Assembly: GCA_013400115.1 (NCBI GenBank) | Contig: VXBP01004148.1 | Location: 62,001-126,000 of the forward strand | Direction: 5' to 3' | DNA length: 64,000 nucleotides | Source: Rhinopomastus cyanomelas | Lineage: Eukaryota; Chordata; Aves; Bucerotiformes; Rhinopomastidae | Part shown: positions 1-9,895 of the stretch, in pieces | Position numbering within the stretch: position 1 is the first letter of the stretch | How the letters are laid out: every line of letters starts with the position of its first letter | Notes under the pieces: generated by a model | The model's database searches: none | What the model was told of the DNA's origin: nothing | The model's input: the letters and a program-made list of their open reading frames with translations, nothing else | Program-made: the position numbers and the translations under genes

Positions 1-31
1 TTCCAACCCAGGCCATTCTGTGATTCTGTGA
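1..31 (+). mobile_element. CR1 LINE 3' tail, cut by window edge
   Basis: The window opens in the last bases of a CR1 3' UTR. The phrase TTCCAACCCAGGCCATTCTG leads into two copies of the octamer ATTCTGTG, the usual 3' terminus of CR1 where target-primed reverse transcription starts. The rest of the element lies upstream of the window. Confidence 0.85.
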
Positions 32-162
32 ACTGTTGAGACTACTAAACTCCAATGCCCAGGGTACCCTGTCACTGGAGTTGTACTACTTACACTACAG
101 CAAATTACTAACAGTCACCTCAGCAATGTGGTGTTAAGAGAAAGACAGGGCTTTTCATAAAA

Positions 163-222
163 TAACATAAATTAAACATAACATAACATAATTTAAACAT
201 AACAAAACATGATTTAAATAAC
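163..222. repeat. AACAT-rich simple repeat
   Basis: A degenerate A/T-rich tract with repeated AACAT and AAACATAAC units and interruptions such as TTTAA. It lies in the short unique stretch between two CR1 tails and has no coding signal. Confidence 0.6.
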
Positions 223-304
223 AACTTTGACCTACATTATCAAGTATTTCTGAAATATTGCTTTAGAATTTGTGGTCCAGTATTTACCTGTTAAAAATTT
301 ATGT

Positions 305-455
305 CTAATGGAATCCTGGAAGCATTCAAGGCTAAGTTGGATGGGGCTCTGAGGAACCTGATTTAGTGGGAGGTATCCCTGCCCATGCAGGGGGATTGGA
401 ACTGGATGACCTTTAAGGTCTTCTCTAGCTCTAACCTGTCTATGATTCTATGATG
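305..455 (+). mobile_element. CR1 3' end fragment
   Basis: About 150 bp of a 5'-truncated CR1. It starts in the last codons of ORF2 (the phrase around TTCAAGGCTAAGTTGGATGG) and runs through the 3' UTR phrase GGATTGGAACTGGATGACC to the octamers TATGATTCTATGATG. Truncation at the 5' side is the normal outcome of incomplete reverse transcription. Confidence 0.85.
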
Positions 456-954
456 CTGCATGAGGTGTGTGACAGTTTGTCAATGCAATGGCAATTGGCT
501 TCCCTTAACCAGGACTCTCATTAACACAAATACCCTGCAGATCACCTTGATCACCCCCCAAGTGTAAAAAAAGCTGGCCAGGGTCTGAATGCATCCAGTA
601 AAGTCACTACTGCTTAACAAATACAACAGAACAAGAATACAAACAAGACCCTGGCAAGTTGCAAAGGATGACATGCTCTGATGAAAACCAGAACATAGTT
701 CTGCTGACAGAATAAGGACCTTTCCAAATAGTGCCAATGAAGGAAAAACAGAAGAAGGGTTGGCAAAAGCCTTCTTAATTATGACCTCCAGAAGGTCCCA
801 CGGACAGCAGATCCACACATGCCACTGCCGCTAAAATAATATTTTCCCTTCGTTTCTATGGAGACTTTTTACTGTGTTAGCAAAACATCTGCCAAACTGC
901 ACAATGACTGACCAAACAGCCATGAGATTCATGTTCCCCTTCCCTAGTTATCGG
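456..954. other. Unique sequence, no feature recognised
   Basis: No CR1 phrase, tandem repeat or convincing exon is visible. A minus-strand open frame of 112 codons (480-818) resembles no family I know and is probably chance. Confidence 0.5.
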
Positions 955-1385
955 TTTGACGGGCAGACTGGTGGATGAGAAGCTGGACAGGAGCAGGCAG
1001 TGTGCAGTTGCAGCCTGAAGGCCAACAGCATCCTGGGGTGCATCACAAGAAGCGTGGTCAGCAGACCGAGAGAGAGGATTCTGCCTTTCTAGTCTGCCCT
1101 GGTGACACTTCACCTGCACTCCTGCGTTCAGCTCTGGAGGCCCGAACACAAGAAGGATGAGGACCTGATGCAGTGGGACCAGAGGAGGCAATGAAAATGA
1201 TCGGGGAGCTGGAGCCCCTCTGCTGCAAGGACAGGCTGATGGAACTGGAGCTGTCTGGAGAACTGTGTGGAATCCAAGGCAACCTGACCTAGTTGAAGCT
1301 GTCTCTGATCACTGCAGGGGAGTTAGACCAGGTGACCTTCGGAGGTCCCTTCTAAACCAGGCCATTCTATGGTTCTATGATTCTA
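955..1385 (+). mobile_element. CR1 fragment, ORF2 C-terminus and 3' UTR
   Basis: The sequence enters at the post-RT segment of ORF2 (a broken form of VDEKLDRSRQ), passes the ILGCI..SV block and the S-A-L.RPHL region, then jumps from the L.ELELS block at about 1260 to the 3' UTR near 1285. It therefore lacks most of the conserved ORF2 C-terminal block. It ends in GGTTCTATGATTCT. Frameshifts mean no long frame survives. Confidence 0.88.
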
Positions 1386-1749
1386 GTTAATGAAGCAAAA
1401 CTTTCTAACTTTTCATAGACATTTTAGCTGCCACACAGGTTTAGCGGACAGAAGCCTTCTCTATTTGTCAGAGAAAGTTCACGATTTCATCTCAAGATGG
1501 TCTCCTTTTCTCCTTGGTATGCTTTTTCAGGTGTTAATGGTGGCTGATTTGGGGTGGAGGCCAGGGTTCAAAAGCAGAGGATATCCTGGTGTTAGTTACA
1601 AAGTGAAGTCAGCACCAAAGTAAGATGTGAAAATTAGTCACAGGGGAATAGCAGAAGAAATGGTCTATCAATGAAATACATTACACAGAGAAGTACCTAT
1701 TACAGCATGGTAGAGCGGCCGCCAGCAGTAAGCAGAAACATTGACAGTA
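1386..1749. other. Unique sequence, no feature recognised
   Basis: A 77-codon plus-strand frame (1390-1623) has no recognisable domain. No repeat is seen. Confidence 0.5.
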
Positions 1750-2340
1750 TGCTGGAAAAGAACTCTTAAGATCATCCAGCCCAGCCCAGGACCTAACACC
1801 ACCACATCAGCCAGACCAGGGCACTAAGGACCACAGCCAGGCTGTCCTTAAACACCTCCATGGATGGGGACTCCACTATCGCCCTGGGCAGTCCAGTCCA
1901 GGATCTGATCACCATTTCCATGAGGAAGGGCTTCCTAACATCCAACCTAACCCTCCCTTGGTAGCTTCAGACTCTGCCTTCTGGTCCTGGCACTGGTTGT
2001 CTGGGAGAACAGCCTGACCTTCACCTGACTACAACCTCCCTTCAAGGAGCTGGAGAGAGGGAGACTCCCTCCAAGTCTCCTCCAGGCTGAACACTCCCAG
2101 CTCCCTCAGCCTGTCCTCATCAGACTTTCCCTTCAGTTCCTTCTCCAGATTCATTGCTCTTCTGGACCTGCTCCAGCCCCTCAAGCTCTTTCTTGAAGTG
2201 AGGGGCCCAAAACTACCCCCAGTACTCTAGGAGAGGTGTCCCCAGTGCCCAGTACAGGGGGAGAATTACATCCCTGCTGGCCACACTATTGCTGAGATGA
2301 GCCAGGATGCCTGGGCACCCTGCTGGCTCCTGTTCAACAG
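1750..2340 (-). mobile_element. CR1 fragment, minus strand
   Basis: Read on the minus strand, this is the ORF2 C-terminal block followed by the 3' UTR. The element's 3' side is at 1750 and it belongs to the same 3' UTR type as the copies at 13.3 and 26.6 kb (a 'TTAGGTCCTGGGCTGGGCTGG'-like phrase). The terminal octamers are missing, so this copy has lost its extreme 3' end. It reaches the 'ATCCTGGCTCATC' region at about 2310. Confidence 0.87.
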
Positions 2341-2834
2341 TTTTCATGAATAAGAAATTGTTTTGTTGAAATAAATTACAGATGTTGCATGAAGTGTCAG
2401 AGGAAACAGCAGGCTGAGAGGAGAAAACCAGAGATTCTACAGTAAGGATTTGGGTTGCTATTGCCCAATATTACACCACTCCTTTATTTTTCAGTCCTGC
2501 AGCTCCCAGAGCGTAGCAGAAGAGTTATTTGGAGAGCTTCTCTTTCACTGCACTCTAAGTGGAATCTGTACAGGGCATCTTGTTCTTCTACAGAGCATAA
2601 ATTAATGGAGCAGTGTCACATCACATGCTCACCAACACTTTTGTATCTGAATGGGCACAAGAGATTTTAGCCTAGTCTACTCAGAAAACAGTTCTATGCT
2701 TAGTAGGAAATTAATATGGACTGTACTCTGTGAGAAGTTACACAAATATGACCTCAGATCTGCTGCAGTAAGAGAAACATGTATATAAAGAGATATTTCC
2801 TAATACAGCCACCGTAATAATAGCAACAAGAGGT
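2341..2834. other. Unique sequence, no feature recognised
   Basis: AT-rich spacer. The 71-codon frame at 2455-2670 has no recognisable similarity. Confidence 0.5.
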
Positions 2835-3343
2835 GGATTAATTGGAGCCACTCCCTCCCACCCGAGGCAAAAGTGGCACATGGAGGCTTCACTAGAAGGA
2901 AGTGAGGACAGGACCTAGGTGTTGGTGTGGAAGGGAAACAGATCCCTGCTCAGGTTGGCAGGGGAACCACCTCTTGACGTCCCTCACCTTCCCAGTTGCC
3001 CTTACACAACAGGTACAGAACTCTGGAACTTGAAGGTTAGGCTACGGAGGATGTAGAAGTTTCACTGAGGGGATTGCCAAGGTGGAGTCAGTCAGCTCCA
3101 CAGAGTAGGGCTGCTGCTGTTATCTAAAACAGGAGGGTGATCATGGTAGGAGAGTCCCTTCTGAGGAGAATGAAGGGGCCAAGATTCCAGTCAGACCTAT
3201 CCCAAAGAAAAGCATGCTGCCTCTCTGGCGGTCAGGTTAGGAATGTGACTAGGAAGCTTCCTAGTATGATACAGCCCTTGGATTAATCCATTATCCACTA
3301 CTGCTTATGCAGGTTGGAGGTGATGAGATTGCCAAGACCTTGT
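2835..3343 (+). mobile_element. CR1 ORF1 fragment (esterase region)
   Basis: This is the 5' half of a CR1, which most copies lack. From about 3010 it follows CR1 ORF1 with frameshifts. At 3141-3300 it gives the SGNH/GDSL-esterase-like start, read as VGESLLR at 3146-3166, then a CCLSGGQVR phrase and an 'L.YCLCRLE' phrase. The canonical D of the GDSL box is E here (3152-3154). The similarity stops at 3343, exactly where a tandem repeat begins. Recognition of ORF1 is from family knowledge; the exact 5' border is uncertain. Confidence 0.7.
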
Positions 3344-3432
3344 GGTTTGGATTTGGGTAGGTTTGGATTTGGGTGGGTTCAGATTTGCGTGGGTTTGAAT
3401 TTGGGTGGGTTTGAATTTGAATTTGGTTGGGT
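3344..3432. repeat. 16-bp minisatellite, about 5 units
   Basis: Units start at 3344, 3360, 3376, 3392 and 3408 with consensus GGTTTGGATTTGGGTG. The fifth unit carries an internal 6-bp expansion (GAATTT repeated). The 16-bp period is not a multiple of three, so the apparent Gly/Phe-rich translation across it is not a protein repeat. Confidence 0.85.
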
Positions 3433-4264
3433 TTCACTCCTGAGGGATTGGGGAGATGCTCTGGCAATTGTGATAAGCAGCTTCAATTCCAAGCACTCCC
3501 CAGCTGTGCCTTCCTGTGAGGTTTGAGCTAATGGGGCATCACTGCGAACAAAAATATATTTGGGTGTGGGAAAACTGGTACTACTAGTTTGTAGTTTCCT
3601 GAGAGTCATTCTGGGAGAGTCTTGTTTGTGTAGATCAAGCGCAGCGTCACTGGACTGAAATGCCACTATCAGATATCTGCCCTTCCATGAAACTAATTGA
3701 TTTAACACGAAATGTCCCATTTCAAATCAAATTCACAGTGAGCACACATCAACATTTGTGCTCCTAGAGGGGGAGAAACATTCATTAGAAGATACTAATC
3801 CATAAACCCATAAAGCCGGTGCTTTGCAAAGGCAGTGAGTCATTCAGAGGAAAATAATGAAATCAACTTCTCATGCTTTATTACTCATTTTGTAATAAAT
3901 GAAGAGATCTTGAAAACAAGACTGTGACTGGAGGAAACACAATTTAATTACCATTCATATTTATCCTGGACATTTCATTCATCAGGCACGTAGGAACTAA
4001 TATTGGTTTATTAAAAGAAATGCTTCAATTGGCTTTTCTTGTACTGGAGCTATTCTGAAGTCACCTTACCACGCCCTTTCCAATACCTAGAGAGAATCCC
4101 CTGTTTTCAAAATGCATGTCTATTATGCTTTAGTCAATTCCTCCAGTCTAATTTATATGGTTCCAATTAGAGTGAACATTTGCTTCATTTTCTGTTAGTA
4201 ACAGTGACATTTCTTGTACAAGCATTCTCCAACTTTTAACTCTACTATCCTGTTAGGCTTTTAA
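3433..4264. other. Unique sequence, no feature recognised
   Basis: AT-rich sequence with no repeat I can name. The minus-strand 113-codon frame at 3379-3720 overlaps the minisatellite and looks like chance. Confidence 0.5.
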
Positions 4265-4530
4265 GAAGGGACAGAAAGTCACTAGTTATGTGGGAGAAGA
4301 GCCTAACCCTCAGCTCACTACAACCTCCCTTCAGGAAGGTGCAGAGAGGAAGAAGGTCTCCCCTGAGTCTCCTGTTCTCCAGGCGTTCCAACACAAGCTC
4401 CATCAGCCTCTCCTCACCAGACTTTCCCTTCAGCACCTTCCCCAGCCTCATTGTTCCTCTGCACCCAATGCAGCAGCATCCCAATCTCTTTCTTGAAGTG
4501 AGGGGCCCAGAACTGCCCTCAGTACTCAAG
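4265..4530 (-). mobile_element. CR1 ORF2 C-terminal fragment, minus strand
   Basis: The reverse complement gives a degraded EERLMELVLERLE block and a region like LCTFLKGGCSELRVRLFS, the CR1 ORF2 C-terminus. Upstream in the element it reaches the 'ELGVLEV..VLGPSLQE' stretch around 4500. The 3' UTR and octamers are absent, so this is an internal fragment. Confidence 0.82.
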
Positions 4531-4869
4531 TCCCTCGAGGAGACTTACCTACTCTCCAGCTGAGGCACTTACCTACTACTATCACCAAAATTCTCAAGCT
4601 GTCCCTCTGAATGACTCTTTTATCACTCTTTCCCCCAATGCCCTTTGAAGAGCTCTGAGGCTAATCTGAAGACTGTTCTGTAAGAGAAGGGAGAGGAAGT
4701 ATTTTATTGTCGTTTAGGTTTTATCATGAAAGCAACCATCAGTGAGGCCAAGTATGAGGAATGAGGTTGTTCACACTCTTCTCAACCTTACTGGAATCTG
4801 ATATTTCTTGTTGTAATACATATCTGCCTTTCATTTGGAGTAGCTACAAATAACTATAGGGAGAAACTC
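4531..4869. other. Unique sequence, no feature recognised
   Basis: A spacer between a minus-strand and a plus-strand CR1 piece; nothing else seen. Confidence 0.5.
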
Positions 4870-5530
4870 CAAGTTGAACACCTCTCAGCTGTGGAAGCAA
4901 AAAACCTGCAATGGTTAGAGAAGGCCAGTTGTATCCTGGGCTGGATCAAAAGCGTCACCAGCAGGTCAAGGATGGGGATTCTCCCCTCTACTCTGCCCTG
5001 TGAGACCTCACCTGAAGTACTGTGTCCAGTTCTGGAGTCCCCAGTAGAAGAAGAACACGTAGATGTTGGAGGGAGTCCAGTTCAGGGCCACAAGAATGAT
5101 CAGAGGGCTGGAGCAGCTCTGCTATCAAGACAGGCTAAGGTAATTTGGGCTGTTCAGCCTGGACAAGAGAAGGTTCTGCAGGAAGAACTTTACAGAAGCC
5201 TTCCAGTATGTGAAGGGGCTACAGGAAAGCTGGAGAGGGATTTTTTATAAGGGACTCTAGTAATAGGAGAAAGGGGATGGGTTCAAGCTAAAAGAGGGGA
5301 GATTTATACTGGATCTAAGGAAGACATTTCTCCTTGTGAGGGTGTTGAGGCCCTAGAACAGGCTGCCCAGGCAGGTTGTGGCTGCTCCATCCCTGGAAGT
5401 GTTCAAGGCCAGGTTGGATGGGGCTCTAGGCAACCTGGTCTGGTGAGAGGTGTCACTGCCCGTGTCAGGGGTTTGGGACTGGGTGATCTCTGAGGTCCCT
5501 TCCAACCTAAACCAGTCTGTGATTCCATTC
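4870..5530 (+). mobile_element. CR1 fragment, ORF2 C-terminus to 3' end
   Basis: It starts near the S.CAVEAKN..W phrase after the RT core, passes ILGWIKSVTSRSR (about 4930-4970), then the 'TGAAGGGGCTACAGGAAAGC' stretch and the C-terminal block, and ends at CAGTCTGTGATTCCATTCT. The 3' UTR phrase GGGTTTGGGACTGGGTGATC is shared with the copy at 9.8 kb, marking a subfamily. Several frameshifts break ORF2. Confidence 0.9.
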
Positions 5531-7432
5531 TAAGGATGAGGACTGTCACACATCCAGCTGGTTTGTTGCACTTTCTGAAGTGCAATGGCCATGGTATTGC
5601 AAAGGATTCTTTGTTCTGTCTAGGTAGAGCTAGAAATAACAGTCTCTGGAGTTCACATTCTATAGATTGAAGGATTAAAGCCATCCCTGAAAAACTTACA
5701 GAGAAAAATCTGAGAAACTATACATTTTCCTAACACTAATAAACTACGAGATAAGCACTTAACAATAAACTTTTTCCTGCTACTTGTGTTTGATGCAAAA
5801 GTGATGACAGGCACTACTTTGGAAACTAACTGAGGATTGGTGTGTAAAATTCTGATGAAACAGCTAAACACCAATCAACTAAAGGAGGAGTAAATCTTCA
5901 TAAAGAGCCAAAGTATAGCTAAAAGTTATCAGCTCTTCTTCTGATGAGCAACAACGGCAAACTGCAACCAATCCCAGCAGTAAGGGGAGAATAATAGGAA
6001 AATATCATTAACTGACAAAGTTGCAATAAACTGGGTCAAGCAGCCAACTACACCAAACATACTCCAAGAGCTGCAGTAGCAGGAAACTCTATAGGCAATT
6101 CAATTACCTTTAAAAAAAGAATTCCTAGTGGTTCTTTAGGAGCATTGTGACAAGCAACCCCCTGCATGACATGTTCAGTTCAGTGTGGTGACACAGGAGA
6201 CTGAACTCTGTAACGTGTGCCACCAGAGAGAGGTGTTCTCTTACACTGTATTTCCCCAAACCCTCCAGCACTAAACATGAATTTCAACTCTGTTTAATCA
6301 CCATCAGTAGGGAAGAAGCTTCTTAAACACACTTTGAAGAGTCTCCTGTAACATACATCCACTTTAATTACTGCTGTGGAAGTTTATTTTCTTTTTAACA
6401 GAAGCAATGTGGTAGCTAACCCATCAATTCCATCTCAAACCATCACCACCTCCGCCCTTTATCCTCTTTGTCTCAGCCATACCACAAGGGCAATATGGGG
6501 ACCTTCCATACCAGCAGGGACCATCACAGAATGCTCCTAAACTGAAACTATACCCACTTTCTTCAGCAGGGAGGGGAGAAGAAGCAAAGTGGCATCACCT
6601 TGCTATCTGACATCAATTAGTTCAGAAAATCAGCAAACTTCACAGAGAGAAATGAGAGGCTAGAAGAAGAGCTGCAGAAGCATGACTGATGTCACTCCAC
6701 CTCTGCTAACTTTTGCCATCTAAATTTGGGGGAATAACCAGCTTCCTAAATGACAGGGGAGCGGTGTCAGCAATACCTGACTGCAGGCATTTGATTTGTG
6801 CACAAGTGTGAGTGGACAGAGGCAGGCACTTCTGGGAAGGATTGAGTGTCAAGATGAGAGGACTTACAGCAGTATAAAGGTGCCTCTGTTACTCTTCACA
6901 TTCCTACCTGCCTCTGTTGTCTACATGGACAATGCATGGAACAAAAATAAAGCCCCCAACCCAGCCATCTTGATGCAGAATGATTCTAGCACTTCGCACA
7001 TGTCTGGAATAAAACCAGCTCCCATATGTTTGAAAAAGGAAGGGTATGTACCCTATGCCTCAAATCTGAGCAGCAAGACTCAAACCAACAGCAAATAGAA
7101 ACAGGGTGACTTCCAATCCAGGGCACAACAGTCCCAGCCTTCCTGAGAAGTCACCTGGCACACTGCCTATTTCTAATGAAAGTCTGCAAGTTCCTTAATA
7201 TGTGAACACTAGACGGTAGCCTTTATCAAGATACTCCTCAATGTTAAATCTGATCTTTCTGGAAAAGCAGAAACATATTTAATATAAAATGAGGGGAGAT
7301 TTTTTCCCTATTAAATGTGTTTTGCTTTGGAACAGCAACAGTAAATCTAACAGGTAATGCTCTGAAGGTGACCTTCTGCCGCTCTTCCTCATCTGAAATG
7401 CTGTAAAGTTCCACTTTAATGCTTCTTATATC
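5531..7432. other. 1.9 kb unique sequence
   Basis: No repeat or exon recognised. The best frame is 100 codons (6796-7098, plus strand), Ser/Thr/Lys-rich and not similar to anything I know. Confidence 0.5.
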
Positions 7433-7842
7433 ACAGAATCACAGAACATTAGGGATTGGATAGGACCTCAAAAGATCATCCAGTCCAATCCCCACACCAC
7501 AGCAAGATTCCCTAGATCAAATAGCCCAGAAGCACGTCCAGTTGGGTTTTAAACGCCTCCAGAGGAGGCTCCACAACCTCCTTGGGCAGCCTCTTCCAGT
7601 GCTCTGTAACCTCACCGTGAAGAAGTTCCTTCTCAGATTAATGTTCAATCTCCTCTGTTCCAGCTGACACCTGTTGCCTCTTATCCCATCATTGGATGCC
7701 ACTGAGCAGAGCCTGGCTCCCTCCTCCTGACACCCACTCTTTCCATATTTATCAACATTAATGGGGCCACCTTTCAGTCTCCTTTTCTCTAAGCTAAAGA
7801 GACCTAGCTCCCTCAGCCTTTCCTCATCAGGGAGATGTTCCA
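7433..7842 (-). mobile_element. CR1 3' fragment, minus strand, well preserved
   Basis: The complement octamers ATCACAGAATCACAGAA open the block at 7433, so the element's 3' end is here. Minus-strand ORF2 runs from EERLRELGLFSLEKRRLKGG through IRGNRCQLEQRRLNINLRRN to near the stop. It is broken only near the C-terminus, where the WNRLP-like region shifts frame. The 3' UTR phrase AGGGATTGGATAGGACCTC marks the type also seen at 24.6, 44.4 and 56.2 kb. Confidence 0.92.
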
Positions 7843-8221
7843 CATATACTTAATTGTATATAAATTAACATCTCTCTGAGGCAAACAACTTCAGAAGAAC
7901 ACCTTCTGAAGGGTGGATTTTATTCTCATGATCACAGAGTAGGAACCTGACAGATAGGACTCCAGATAGGGTTTTATGCTGAGATGTCTAAAACTTCAAC
8001 TAAGGAAGCAAGTTTAGTGGAGGCCAAAATGGAAGGAGTCATGGTTGTTGTCATATATGGGAAGGAACACTGCACCCATTACTTTCATTAATACTATAAA
8101 ATTGGATTACTTCCACAAACAAAAACATGTTTTATGTGTTATTTAAATTAAAAAAGCACGTGGCACTAAATGTTAGAAAAGTCACCTTTAAGGAACATTT
8201 ATCTTTCCCTTACTTGTCCAA
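7843..8221. other. Unique sequence, no feature recognised
   Basis: AT-rich spacer between two minus-strand CR1 fragments, without recognisable features. Confidence 0.5.
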
Positions 8222-8415
8222 TCATAGAATCACAGAATGGCCTGGACTGGAAGGGATCTCCAAAGGACATCTCATTCAACTCCCTGCAGTGAGCAGGGAC
8301 AGCCTCAACTAGATCAACTAGATCAGGTTGCCCAGAGTCTTGTCCAGCCTCCCCTGGAATATCTCCAGGAATGGGGCCTCAACCACTGCCCTGGGCAACC
8401 TGTTCTTCTGCGCTT
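8222..8415 (-). mobile_element. CR1 3' end fragment, minus strand
   Basis: It begins with ATCATAGAATCACAGAATGG and continues through the 3' UTR (CTGCAGTGAGCAGGGACAG) into the last ORF2 codons, stopping near 8415. It is a short 5'-truncated copy. A tandem 'AACTAGATC' doubling (8308-8326) is a small internal duplication. Confidence 0.88.
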
Positions 8416-9361
8416 GATTTCACCAAGATCTAAAAATGTACCTAGTTATACCCCATTTTCTTCCTGTCAAATTCAGCAACAAAAACAAACACATCAGCCC
8501 CATAAACACTGCTATCAATCCTAAATATTCAATTCCAGCAACATTCTCCCTTGGTAATTAATCCGTGACCTCTGCAGCACACGCTGGATCTTCAATTTAC
8601 AACCTTCTCCAGCTCCCAGTTCTGAATGTAATTCAGTCTTAATCACAACCCTGCTCTGACTTCCTACTTGTGTGTTCATTTCTCAGTTCCCCTGGCTACA
8701 CTACAATATGGCTAATTAGAATTACCGCAGAACACTACATCTGGGGTAAACAGTTGCACTACTGTCAGTGAAAAGATTTTGGTATTTCACATTTTATTTC
8801 AGAAGAGCACTCCTTCCTTCCTGACACTAACAGCTTTGCCTGCTCTGTCACTTCTGCTTCCACTTTGTGAATCCACTTCTGCTTGATTAAATTACCACCA
8901 AACAGTTCTGGGGGTGATGCTGCTTGAAATACATTTAAAATGTACACATTTAAAAGGATTTCTGAAAAATAAAGGCAAATTTTCCAGGAGAGACCATGGT
9001 GGCAGAGGTGACAGATGTAAATCCCAGTTTATGTTGTGGAAACAGCTGGATTATTTCAAGCTGGTTTATACTGAAGTGTGCAGAATTTAGTGTGAAAAGT
9101 GTCCTCTGATACATGTTGGAAGGTGAAGTCTGAGATTATTGTTGAGAGATTTTACCAAATACTGGGAAATGCATTTGCAGTGCTGTTAGTTACATCTTCC
9201 TAACCAGTTTTTAAGAGGATCCAAATAACGTCAGAGATAGAGAAAAGCTGTGCATGAAAATAATCAAGTCACTCATCCAGTTTGATGCTGAGGATGCAGA
9301 AAAAGGCAGGAAGCATAGATTGATTTAAAATTTAGGGAGGGTTTTTTATCAGTACTTTCAC
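8416..9361. other. Unique sequence, no feature recognised
   Basis: About 950 bp with no named repeat. Frames are under 100 codons and cross no recognisable domain. Confidence 0.5.
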
Positions 9362-9895
9362 TGGTGGAGAAGCTGGCCGAGCCACTCTCCATCATTTATC
9401 AAGACTTGTGCCTAATGGGAAGTCCCAAACGACTGCAAACTGCTAATGTGACACCCATCCATGAGAAGGAGAGGAAGGATGATCCAGGCAATTCTAGGTC
9501 TGTCAGCCTGACCTTGATACTGGGGAAGATTCTGGAGCGTTTCATCCTAAGCTCACTCACACAGCAAGTACCTTCCCATACCTGGATGGGGCCTACAGGA
9601 AAGCTGGAGAGGGATTTTTTTATAAGGGACTCTAGTGATAAGAGAAAGGGGATAGGTTCAAGCTAAAAGAGAGGAGATTGAGGTTTGATCTTGGGCAATC
9701 CCTCTCTATGAGGGTACTGAGGCCCTGGAACAGGCTGCCCAGGCAGGTTGTGGCTGCTCTATCCCTGGAAATGTTCAAGGCCAGGTTGGATGGGGTTCTG
9801 GGCAACCCGGTCTGGTGAGAGGTGTCACTGCCCATGTCAGGGGTTTGGGACTGGGTGATCTCTGAGGTCCCTTCCAACCCAACCCATTCTATTCT
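9362..9895 (+). mobile_element. CR1 with large internal deletion
   Basis: Two non-adjacent parts of CR1 are joined. 9362-9570 is the N-terminal part of RT (EPLSIIYQD, then ANVTPIHEKERKDDPGNSR and the ILGKILERFIL block). From about 9583 it becomes the ORF2 C-terminal region and 3' UTR, ending at CCCATTCTATTC. The RT active site between them is missing. The 3' UTR type matches 4.9-5.5 kb. Confidence 0.88.

Noticed and set aside
3314..3526. Gly/Phe-rich 'repeat protein' frame
   Set aside because: It is the translation of a 16-bp minisatellite, whose period is not a multiple of three.
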